NCBI GenBank assembly: GCA_027886175.1
Contig: JAJNNQ010000026.1
Location: forward strand, 28,228,001 to 28,292,000
From: Phylloscopus collybita
Taxonomy: Eukaryota; Chordata; Aves; Passeriformes; Phylloscopidae
Direction: 5' to 3'
DNA length: 64,000 bases
In this document: positions 14,014-24,850 of the stretch, in pieces
Numbering within the stretch: the first letter of the stretch is position 1
Layout of the letters: every line of letters begins with the position of its first letter
Program-made: the position numbers and the translations under genes
Notes under the pieces: generated by a model
Database searches by the model: none
What the model was told of the DNA's origin: nothing
The model's input: the letters and a program-made list of their open reading frames with translations, nothing else

Positions 14014-15216
14014 AATGAACAGGTCTTTTTCTTGTCTAACAGCCATTTGGCACAAGCAATCTTGTAAGGTGATAAAGGGAAAGAAATTTTTTTGCCTTAT
14101 TAACAAATAATAAAAATCTTTTTGACTGTGAGACGATAAGTTTGCTTTTCCAAAATAAAGCCATTTTATCAAATATTAGGTGATTATAGGACATAAAAGC
14201 TAAGTTGTGAAATAAAATACAATAGTTTAGAGTTCCCCATAAAGTTATATACACAAATACACAGTTGATCCCTCCTCATGTAAATTATGAGAAAATGGAG
14301 ATTATGATGGGTTTTTGGGATTTTTTCCCCAAAAAAATCACCAAAACCTCCTTTTTATCTTAGAAATGAGATGACAGGATTTAAAAAATAACACCTACCT
14401 CATTAATACACTTATTTTTAATGAAAGTATCAGTTTAACTCAGTGTTTTGCAGTGAAACTTCCTTTAAATCCATTTCCCAAAGTTTGCATTTCTGACTTG
14501 GAGTACGTCACACCTCAGATTTCACCCATCCTCACACTACCCAGGTAAGCAGAACCATAAGCAACTTCTGAACTGTCAAGAGGGCAGCTCCTGACCCTTG
14601 GCTGGCAGCCACGCCTGGATAGCCTGAGCACGTGTCCATGACTGTGCAGGGAGAACACATGCAGAGTACACAGGACACAGGCACAGCACACCTACCAGCC
14701 TTGTGGGTGCTACAGCACCCTTTGGAAAGTAAAGTCAATGCCCCAAGTACCAGTGATGACAGGAGTGCCAACCCTGGTACATTCAATAACCTAACAGCTT
14801 CAGAAATAAAATTTCAATTTGGCTAAGGGGTAGTGCTCCAATTTTATCCTGCCTGTTCACTCGTGAAGAAAAAGACTGCTTGTGTCAGAGTTCAGGCTGC
14901 AAGAATAAGGTGTGCAAGCTGTCATTTCCTGTTAGCAGCATTTGGTACTTTCTAAAAAAGACAAGGTTCTGTAGCATATTACAGTATTAGTAGGAAGCTT
15001 CTGGAGCAGGTATAGACTGCAATTATTCCCTTGTCAGCAAGGAAATGCTAAAACACTTACTGTTTTAAGTGTACAATTTATATTCCTTTTATATGCAGAA
15101 ATAAAAGGAAAATGGGGAACAGTGAACTCTTACAAAATGTTTCCATAAGCTGATAGCTAAGCATTAAGTAAAAACATCACTGAAAAGAAAAAGAAATGTA
15201 TAAATCTATGCTACCC

Positions 15217-15656
15217 TGTTAGGATGTAACAACCCCCCTGCATAACCAGGCAAAGGATAAAGATTATATAAGCACCTGCTTCAAAAAAACCCTTCAGTCA
15301 GAGTAAGATTTGTTTGCAAGACAGGCTTACAGGCTTTGCTAGACATTATCTAATGTAGTCACTGCTTGTCATGTTTGGGTTTTCTGAAGTTCTTTCCCAG
15401 GGACCAAAACTGGTAAACAAGGTCATACTTTTTAAACTATCTTGGTTTCCACATTTCTCTCCTAAGGAGGGACTTTGCTTGTTGACCCTTGGTATGACCA
15501 ACGGTTCAAAGGATCCCACCTCTTAGGTGGACACATTGTAAAAAGGCATAAAAATAGGTTCTGAGAATAAACCAGCCCTTTTTTGGAGCATCAGCCTTCT
15601 GAATCATGAGTCTGTGTCTTTCTTTCGTGAAATTTGTCTTTCAAATTTCAGCGACA
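15217..15656 (+). mobile_element. Candidate solo LTR of an endogenous retrovirus, plus strand
   Basis: The segment begins TGTTAGGATG and can be closed at GCGACA, giving TGT...ACA ends. Inside lie a TATA-like GGCATAAAAATAGG near 15,545, an AATAAA in GAGAATAAACC about 20 bases later, and a T-rich stretch with TGTGTCTTTCTTTCGTG near 15,613. That is the U3-R-U5 order of a retroviral LTR. I could not match a named family and no clear target-site duplication is seen. It directly abuts the CR1 copy that follows. Confidence 0.4.
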
Positions 15657-15895
15657 ATCTAACAACTGCATTAATCAGCTTCCCCTTACCATTTTTCCTC
15701 AAATATAACTGAAGAGATCCTTAAGAAAAGACTCCACAAACTGCACAACCTCTGTGCAGTCTTCAGTGACTCCAGAGATGTGCCTTCTTGTACATAACAA
15801 AAAACGTAAGTGCGCCCCCATAACCCTTCCAACAAGAACCTAAATTTGAAAAAAGAGGCAGAGAAACCAGAGATTAAAGTTTCTTAATCCAGGAG

Positions 15896-16893
15896 CCATA
15901 GAATCAGGGTCTTTAAGGTTGGAAAAGACATCTTAGTTCTTAAAATTCCACCATTAACCAAACACAGCCAGGTACCACATCTACCTGCTCTTTAATACTT
16001 CCAGGGATGATAATTCACCACTTCAGGCAGTGAAGCTGAGCAGCCTGTTCCAATGCCTGAACAAATTTTCAGTGAAGAAATCTTTCCCAATATCTAATCT
16101 ATACCTTCCCTGGCACAATTTGAGGCCATTTCCTCCTGTCCTGTCACTGGCTGCCTGGAAGAAAGGGGCAACCTCCACCTGGCTACCTCCTTTCAGGGAG
16201 TTGTAGAGAGTGATTAGGGCTCCCCTGAGCCTCCTCCTTTCCAGGCTAAACACCCCTGGCTCCCTCATCTGCTCCTCACAGGACTTGCATTCCAGACCAT
16301 TCACCAGCTCTGCTGTCCATCTCTGGAGTCACTCCAGGACCTCACACCCTTCTTGTAGTGAGGGGCCCAGAACTGAACACAGCACTTGAGGTGTAGCCCC
16401 ACCAGTGCCAAGCAAAGAGGGACAATCACTGCCCTGGTCCTGCTGGCCACCCTATTGCTGCTACAGGCCAGGATGCCCTTGGCCCCCTGGGCACACTCTG
16501 GCTCACATTCAGCACCTCCATGTCCTCTTTCATCAGCCAACTTTCTAACAGCTCTGCTCAGTAGCACTGCAAGGTGTTGTTGTGACCCAGGTGCAGAACC
16601 CAGCTCTTGGCCTTGTTGAACCTCATACAAGTGACCTCTGGTCATCAGGCGCCTGTTGAGATCCCTCTGTGAAGCCTTCCTGCCTCCTTCCAGCCAATCA
16701 CAAGTCCCACCCAACCTGGTATCATCTGTAAATTGACTGATGGTGCACTCAATCCACTCATCCAGACCATTGGCAGAGACATTAACCAGGACTGGACTGA
16801 AAACTGAGTCCTGGGGAACCCCACTAGTGACCAGATGGATGTGACTCCATTGACCACTCACTCGGCCTGGCCACCCAGTCAGTTTACACCAAG
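15896..16893 (-). mobile_element. CR1 LINE, 5'-truncated, minus strand
   Basis: The 3' end of the element is at the left (CATAGAATCAGGG, then TTAAGGTTGGAAAAGAC, the classic CR1 terminal motif). About 1 kb of the end of ORF2 follows to the right. Translated on the minus strand, 16,301-16,861 gives a reverse-transcriptase piece with VTSGVPQDSV and FTDDTRLGG. The frame then shifts and 16,023-16,304 gives the C-terminal FSLERRRLRGALI and FFTENLFRHWNRL pieces. CR1 is the dominant bird LINE. This copy is truncated at its 5' end, frameshifted and inactive. Confidence 0.92.
16023..16861 (-). pseudogene. Broken CR1 ORF2 (end of reverse transcriptase and C-terminus)
   Basis: Two overlapping minus-strand frames (186 and 93 codons) together make the C-terminal part of CR1 ORF2. 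The first holds the reverse-transcriptase catalytic block (normally FADD; here FTDD, codons near 16,724-16,732). The second holds the terminal domain. The reading frame shifts near 16,300, so no continuous product can be made. It belongs to the surrounding CR1 copy and is not a host gene. Confidence 0.85.
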
Positions 16894-17035
16894 TGAAACA
16901 CGCCCCTGTTCAAGCTATGAGCAGGCAAAGTAAAGCGCCAAATTTCAGGTTCTAGACAGTAGAAATACACTGAAATCATCCATAATGACCAGACAGATTG
17001 TTTCTTGTACCAATCCTCTCTGCTATATTCATTTG

Positions 17036-17535
17036 TGTGGGGATGGAGTTTATTTTCTACATAGAAAGCCCTGTGGTGGTGTGTTCTGAATCTGTGACCA
17101 AAACAGTCTCAATAACACACCAATGTTTTAGCTATTGCTGAGCAGTGCTTGCATAACATTGAGGCCTTTTCTGCTCTTCAGACTGTTCTGCCAGTGAGGA
17201 GGCTGGGGGTGGGCAATTGGCCAGAAGGGGACACAGCTGATACATCTGACCTCATCTGACCTAAGGGACATCACATACAACACTGTGCTCAGCAATAAAA
17301 GCTGGAGTAAAAGGAGAGACATCTGGAGTGAGTAACTACATAACTGTTGCATGTGACGGAACCCTGCTTTCCTGGAGAAGGCTGAACACCCACCTGCTAC
17401 TGCTAAATAGTGAATTAGTTCCTTATTTTGCTTTGCTTGTGGGCACAGCTTTTGCTTTACCTGTCTTTATCTCAACCCATGAGTTTTCTCACTCTTACTC
17501 TTCTGAGTGTCTCTGCCATCCCACTAGCATCCACG
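17036..17535 (+). mobile_element. ERVL-like solo LTR, plus strand, nearly complete
   Basis: Ordered blocks of an avian ERVL-type LTR are visible: GGGGATGGAGTTTATTTTC at the start, ATAACACACCAATGTTTTAG, GCTGAGCAGTGCTTGC, GCCAGTGAGGAGGCTGGGGG, then AGCAATAAAAGCTGG as the degenerate TATA region. These are followed by GGAACCCTGCTTTCCTGG, TTTGCTTTGCTTGTG and TCTTTATCTCAACCCATGAG. The terminal GACA end is not clear. No internal retroviral genes flank it, so it is a solo LTR. It lies about 150 bases from the CR1 copy on its left. Confidence 0.75.
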
Positions 17536-19129
17536 TAATCCACATTCACTGTAGACAATCTTGTACATTCCTCCTCTGTATACTGTCTCACTTCCTCTTC
17601 AGGTTATATAGATCAGATCAAGTACATTTTTAGGCTGCACCATTCATCTCTCTTACCTAGAGAGAGCCTATTGGCTCACCCTCAAACACTAATTTACCAC
17701 AGGCACAGGAATGGCCTACCTCACAAATGCAACTCTAGTCTTGACCCCTAAGTAATGATATTATCAATCTTCAGAGCAGAACTTTCAGTGGAGCTCAGGG
17801 TTCTAAATTAACAGAAGGCCTGGGGAAAAGAACAGGCTGAAGAGGACAGGCAGAATCACACCTTTCCTCCACTTGAAGCTCCAGTGTCATAGACACAAAC
17901 CCCTCTCACAAATGTCCAGGACCTGCATGCCAGGGTAGCTACACCCTAATACTGCACTCTCTCCAAGTCTCAGCAAATGGATCACACCTTCAACACCACT
18001 CCCTGAAGCTGGGTTTGAGCCAATACACACAACTGAAGGTATCTACGCTCTGTGAGATATATCTTTTAAAGAGCAGGTGTATAATCTAGGCATAAATGAA
18101 CTTCCTAAGGTCACACATATTAATTTAATTTTTAAATCAGTTCTAATTAGCTCATGCTGCTTAGGGCTTTGTTCAGTTGTTTTGAACAGCTCCAAAGTAT
18201 AATTCACCATTTCTTTGAGGAAAAACTCAGTCCAGTATTTGACAATTTTGTGTTTTTTAAACCACAGAGTAACTTATTTATGTCCAATTCAAATGCGTCA
18301 TGCCACACATTCAATGCTTAAATGTTCTTTGCATTTTTCTAAAGGCATTTTCTTGCTTCGTAAAACTATGTTAGTCTCCTGCATGATGATACTAAATTAA
18401 ATATAATTCAAACTAACGCAGTTAAACATTCTGGCGCAACAGAATCATCAAAACTGAGACATCATTATATCAGTTACATGTGACTGAGAAAGGAAAGAGC
18501 AAATTTACTTTTAAATAGTGTTCTTCACAGCTGATTTAAGTAGATTTGCTTTCAAAAAAATGAAGAGAAAGTTGGGAGGGTTTTTTGTGCAAGTTATTTT
18601 TCCAAAGTGATCTTCTGTACTTAGTATAGAAAATAAGTTGTGGCTGCACAGTATTTTTCCTCAAAATATCATTTTCTTCAGATGCTAGAAGAGAAATGGA
18701 ATACAATACCAAAGCAGTCAGCTGAATTCAGTCTGGAATACAGAACTGTGAGTATGAGCTCCAAGCAAGATTAATGTTGCTTGAGAAGTTATCAATTCTC
18801 CAGACATGCTCTCAAAACTCTGCAAGGCTGCAAGCATGAGATCTTGGATCTGTTGTACTTTTAATTTTTCACTTAAGATCAAACACTTGACAGAATCCTT
18901 TTGTTCCATAAATATATTTTTGGAGTAACCTTCTACAAGCAGGGGCTCCGTCAACACCCAAGCTCCACAGAAATCGCAGTGAACAAGGCAAGTGTCTAGG
19001 TGTAATTAGCACTACTTCTTTCAGAAGTTGCTTGCTCTGTGCTGTGGAACACCTAGAAAATTGAACCAAGGCTTCACAGTCCTCATTAATGACAATGACA
19101 GTTTCTTTGTACTTAGAACACATAAGAAT

Positions 19130-19670
19130 CCCTCATCAGCTGTGGTGAATAAACCTTATCTGGTCATCATGCACCCACCAAAGAGGAGAAAATAGGATAA
19201 AAAACCCCATGGGTCAAGATATAGGCAGTTTAATAAAGAAAAGCAAAGGCCACGTGCAGAAGTAAGAAGAAAAATATTCTCCTATCAGCAGGTGACATCC
19301 ACTTCCTGGGCAGCAAGGTCTCAGTACACAGTTGGTTGCTCTGGAAGACAAACACCTTAACAACAAAAGCTCTCCATCCCCTTGCTTTCTCTTAGCTTTT
19401 ACTGGGTCGCTTGTTATAGCCTATCCCTTAGGTTTGTTTGGCTCAGCTGTCCTGGCTATGTCCCCTCACCAACTTTTGCCCACCTGCTGTCCAGTGGCCT
19501 TTGGGAGGAAGCTGGAGACAGCCTTGATGCTGCACTTGCACTGCTCAGCACCAGTTGAAACACTGGTGTGTCATCAATACGCCTCTAGAGCTGCAAAACA
19601 CAGTACCATGAGTGATCCTATGGAAAGTTAGCCCCCTCTCAGACAACACTGCTACAGCAGCTCAATGCAT
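19130..19670 (-). mobile_element. ERVL-like solo LTR, minus strand
   Basis: This is the reverse complement of the same LTR type as at 17.0 kb. Reading the plus strand, one finds GGCAGTTTAATAAAG, AGCAAAGGCCACGTGCAG, GGAAGACAAACACCTT, GCTCAGCTGTCCTGGCTATG, GCACTGCTCAGCACCAG, ACACTGGTGTGTCATCAAT and GGAAAGTTAGCCCCCTCTCAG. Together these cover nearly the whole LTR. Both ends are worn. It forms an inverted pair with the copy about 1.6 kb to the left. Confidence 0.72.
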
Positions 19671-21732
19671 TTAATGTTGAGGATAACCCAGGTATCACTT
19701 GGCAATGAGAACACAGACCAAAAAGCCTGCACTCAGTGTCTTACTGACATGTCTCTTTGGTTTCACCCCTGCTTAAGTGCTCAAGCACACTTCCTCTGAA
19801 GATCTAAAGGGTGCACATGAAGTGTGGCATTTGCCATGTTTAAAGGGATATTTCTGTCATTCTACAGAAAACAGGACACTGAACAAATACCCCATATATA
19901 TACCTTAATGGGATAATCAGCCCCTATATTATAAAAACACCAATACTTATCAATATATTGGTTGCCTCTGTAAGTTGTTAGGAATTACAAATTTAAACCC
20001 AAATTACTTCAGCACACATTGCCAGGAGCTTATTTCAAATGATCATTCATTCCTGGAGTGTCCCTCACTGCCATGTTTTGAATCCACCTGCAAGTTCAGC
20101 TGCATTCAAAATTACCAGGTTACATGATTAATCACTTCCATTGTCTTTTGCAGAATTTCTTAGAGGACTACTACTGCCTTTAATCCTTCCAATGAAGTCC
20201 TTTACTATGAAGCTTTATTCATTTCCATTCAAAGACTTCAGCAAAAATGTATTAGATTTTTGTATAGCAATCAATAGCTGAATGTGGAATATTGCATTCC
20301 TTTTCCCATCCATGCAAGAGAGAACATTACCTACTTAATTTTTAATTTTTTCTTCCTTTTTAAACACAAAATCATCACCTGGCACAGGTGTTGGAGAAAG
20401 AACTGCTCCTTTATCAAACCACACCTGCAAAGTCAGTCGCTTGGCAACACTGCCTCCAACACATGATTCTCCACAGCTCCACTCCGACAGGCACTGACCT
20501 ACAGTCTCTACCTCTTTCTCATCCATCATCTACCAGAAATAAACATATTTCCTGAAGAGAAGAAAGGGGTAATTGAGAGTTTAAGGCTACTGAGACAGGC
20601 AGAACACAAAAACAACACTGATCAGCTTCCCCCATAAAATTTGCCACCAACTCCACCAGCTACAACATCAGCACTCTCTATATCCAGATCTACCACAGAC
20701 TTGCAGCAAAAGGATGTTACCTGTTCCTCCAAGTTCTTCCTCCTCTTCAGATTGTTACCTCAGAGCAGAAAAGCACCTGGCTTCTCTGGTCAGAGGAAGA
20801 CAAACCTCATCAGTATTTTGGATAAGTAGGAAACAAGGCAGAACTCGGGTTCTCTTGACTGGGTTGTTTCATAGCACTGGGCAGGAGCTCCTTGAGAAGA
20901 CGTACTCAGACAAATAAGTTTATCGCATAACGGAAAGCAACACGTGATCAAGACAAGACAGTGGAAGACAAGCAGGAATTGGCAATTTATCACATAATCA
21001 GAGTCTACTGTAAACAAAGATGACTATAAATAGGTATCCATTCAAATTTTAAATTTGCCAAGTTATCACAAAGACAAAGAAGTTTTGTTTGAATGGATTA
21101 TTGTGAAACCATTCAAGAGAAAAATGTTAAGAGAACTAATATTGCTCAAGCTCTCAGCAAATATTAATCAAATAAGAAGCCAGAACAAAAGAAAAATAGG
21201 AATCTGCAGTAGTTTCTTTTTTGCCCCAGTCTTCCAGAGGAAATTATTGTTAGTCATAACATGGAGTTCAAACCACGAGTTTCAATATCCAGGGAAATTT
21301 CTGACACAAGGGACACTAGCTCTAAGCAACTTTCTAGCTCTACAGAGCAGTTAAAGTTGTGAAGGTATTCTCCTAACTAAACTTAAACATTTCAGTCAAA
21401 CACAAGATATGAGTAACCTTTTACCATGGCATCTCAATTCCCAGTTGCTTCAAATGGCTAGATTTGGTCCTTTTTGTCTCTGGATGCACAAACAACAGCA
21501 AGATTTCTGTATTTCTTGAAAATTCAAAGATCTACTACTACAGTCTGTATTTACTACTGTTTCATCACTTTCCCATAAAGGACTTCAACTTTAAACAAAT
21601 AATCTACTTTGAATTGACATAGACTGATACTTATATACTGGAGACAAAGAGGAAACAAATTACATGGTATCTGCAGTGGGACTCCATATCAGCTTGTGAG
21701 TGATACAACAACTGAAATTAATCTGAAGTAGC

Positions 21733-23700
21733 AGAGACTTGAAGAGACCCTGTAAGATCAGCTAGTCCAAGCCTTGGTGCTCAGAGCACAGAAAACAGAG
21801 CAGGTTACTTAGGGCTGTTCCCAGTCAGATTTTTGTTGCTTCCACATTGGATGCCCCACAGCCTCTTGAGGTAACCTGATCCTATTCAACCTTTCCTAGA
21901 GTAAAAACCAAACAAACCACTTACCTTTTAGTGGAATTTCCTGTGTTTTAATTTACATTCATTGCCATTGGGTCCTAACACTAGATACAATACAAATCTG
22001 CCTCCATCCTTACTTTCTGTTACCAGGTATTTATTATACACATGCCTAAGAATGCCCCCCAGCAGCCTTCTCTCCTCCATGTTAAACAACCTCAGGGCTT
22101 TCAGCCTCTACTTGACTGTAAGGCACACTGACCATCCCTTTCATGCCACTCTGCTAGACTTGCTCCAGTTGGTCCCTGTTTCTTTGTGGAACACAACAGC
22201 ACTACAGATGCAGTCTCACCAGTGCTGAGGAAAGGATCTTCTCCCACCAGGCACTGACCACTCTCTTCTGGAAATTCAGTTCAAGATGTTGTTTGTCTTG
22301 TTTGTGACAAGGGTGCATTACTGATTCATGACTAATTTTTGATCCACAGCATCTCCTCTGCACTGCCAACATCCCCTCCCTAGGGACAGAGTTTTGCATT
22401 TCCCTTTGTTGAACTTGAAACATTACTGTTGGCTCATTTCTTCCACTTGTTCACTTGCCTGCTCCTGAGTAGCAGCACATCATCCATCTGGTTTATCAAC
22501 CACTCCACCCAGTTTTGCATCCTGTCAGGTTTGCCAAGGGAGGGGTCTACCCTGTCACACAGGTTATTAAATGAAGATGCTAAACAGTGCTGGCCTCAAT
22601 AACAACCCCTGAGCTACACCAAAAGGGACTGGCCTCCCGCTCCACTTTAGGATGTTTATCACCACCCTGAGCCTGGCATTTTAGCCTCTAAGCTATTTCC
22701 AAGTACACTTCCCTTGCCTACAACTGCTGAAAGCAAGTCTTACTAGTAAAGAACAAAGTGAAGATGACATTGAATGTCTCAGTTCTTTCCACACCCCTTA
22801 TGAGCAGTCCTCCTCCCCATTAAGCAGCAGGCCTAAATTTTCTCCATTCTTTTTTCTGCCAATTATCTGTAAATGCCTCCCTTGTTGCCATTCACATATA
22901 CCTTGTAAGATTAAACTCCACATGGACATGCTTTCTGACCTAGACACATATGCATGCTTGGATGATGTCTCCAGGCTCTCCCTGGGCCACATGTTTTTGC
23001 TTCCACATTATGTCTGAGCTTTTTCAGAAGCTCCTCATTCATTCAAGCAGGACCTCTGATGCCTTTGTACCATTTCCTATTCATTGCAATATGCCACACT
23101 AGAGCTTAAAGTAGTTAACCGGCCTTCCTGGCTCTCTCTGCTCAAACCACCTTCCCAAAGATTCTTCCAAGAAGATCGTTGAACAGAAGAAAATCTTCCT
23201 TTCTGAAGATTAATCCCACTCTTTGCTTTGTTGTCTCCAATTCAGAACCTGAACTCTTCTACCTCATGACCACTGCAGCCAAGACTACTCCTAACCTTTA
23301 CATCCTCAACTTGTCATTGCTCGTTTGCAAGAAACAGGTTCTCAACCACTTGAGATATGGGCATAAATGCATGCCAGAAGCTTCCTTGATTACTTACTCT
23401 CTGCTGTGCTTTCCCCCTAGAAAATAGTAAGGGTGGTCCAAGCACCCTATAAGCAAGAAAGTCTGTGAGCATAAGCTTGAGTTGTCTGAGGAAATCCTCA
23501 TTATGATTGACCCATAAGCTCTCAACTGGCTCACCCATCTCCAGGTAAAGCTGCAGGCAGCTCCACTGCTCTCAGAGCAAATGGCAACTCCCCTTTACCA
23601 CCATCCCAGCTTGCCCTTCCTAACCACCTGTACTTACACATTTCAGTCCTCCAGCTATGAGCTATCCCACTCAGCAATGCCAATAAAAATCACAGCTCAA
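21733..23700 (-). mobile_element. CR1 LINE, about 2 kb, minus strand, old copy
   Basis: The 3' end is at the left (GACTTGAAGAGACCCTGTAAG...CTAGTCCAAGCC, a degenerate version of the CR1 end). Continuing right, the ORF2 hallmarks appear in reverse: CAGCCTTCTCTCCTCCATG, CAGTCTCACCAGTGCTGAGG, CCACCCAGTTTTGCATCCTG. Further upstream ORF2 blocks follow, such as CATGACCACTGCAGCCAAG and CCCATAAGCTCTCAACTGGC. The copy is heavily mutated, with no long frame left. The right boundary is uncertain by a few hundred bases. Confidence 0.75.
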
Positions 23701-24624
23701 TCCTAACTCATTTTACTCTGTCATAATATCTGAAAACAACTTGCTGACAGTACAGTGAGGATGGCTTTAACTAGTCGTGGGTTCATCAGCCTAACTCTTC
23801 AGAACCACCTCAACATGAAAATAAGGTATCACCAAACAACTTTACCCGTTCTCAAGGCAAAGTCATTATGTCTTGGAGAACTCAGTTCTGGCCACAAGAG
23901 ACCTGTGAAGCATCAAAGTTCCTAAAGTAAAGCTGAATCATGTTCATATGAACCTTACTTAGCCTAAGACAATGTGACACCTGAGCTAAATCAGCTGCTG
24001 ACTACTCCCTGAGTAATGCCTGATAATTGACACTCTTAAATCCTGTAGGATGCATGTGTTAAAGAGAGAGTCACCTTTCCAGGAGAGGGTACCTCCCTAA
24101 AAGACTGCTTACCACATAGATATATCTAATTGCTTCCTCTGTAACCTGTACAAGGACCTCTCAAGGCTGCAGCAGTTGCTCTTTCTTCCTTACAGCATTC
24201 AGACCAAAGAGGGAAGATGCATCATTCCATTCTGCAAAAGGAAACTCAGGAACAAAGCAAAGACCAAGTGGTACAAACAACATCCTACAGCAGCAGCATT
24301 TTCATGTCACTGAAGAGTGGCAGAACTGCAGCTTCAGGACCACTTGAAGACACACCTGTAGCCCTGACCAAAAGAACTGGGCTTTTTTACACTTGAAAAA
24401 GGCAACAGCATGGTCTCATCAATAGCAATTAATCACTTTTCAGGAACTGTCCCATCCTTATTGTCCACAAGAAACACCTTAGACTGCCAATAAGTTCTGA
24501 ACGTCAAGCAGCAAACTAAGCAAGTAAGGATTTCTGCAACTGTATAATATACCTCAGAGAATGTAAAGATTTGCAACATAAAAAAATAAAAATATCAAGT
24601 TCCACAAATATCTCTATTAGTAAT

Positions 24625-24850
24625 CACAGAAATAATTAGGCTGAAAGGGACCTCTGGAGGTCACCTAGTCCAGCCTCTTGTCAAAGCAATGCCAAGTTCA
24701 AAGTTATGTCATGCTGCTTTGGGTCTCACCCAGTCAAGTTCATTTAAGTCCTAAAGAATAGAGATTGCATCCACTTGGGTAAAGGCCTTCAACTTTGCAA
24801 ATAATCCTGTTCTACTACAAGCTAAACAAATTTCCTCTGACTTACCTGAA
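24625..24850 (-). mobile_element. CR1 LINE 3'-end fragment, minus strand
   Basis: The left end contains GAAAGGGACCTCTGGAGGTC followed by CACCTAGTCCAGCC, the standard CR1 3'-end block in reverse orientation. Sequence to about 24,850 resembles the adjoining CR1 3' region (CATCCACTTGGGTAAAGGCC, CAAATTTCCTCTGACTTACC) but fades. This is a short 5'-truncated copy. Confidence 0.75.

Noticed and set aside
16301..16861. 186-codon frame with reverse-transcriptase motifs taken as a possible host gene
   Set aside because: It is the frameshifted end of ORF2 in a CR1 LINE, with the CR1 3' terminus next to it.
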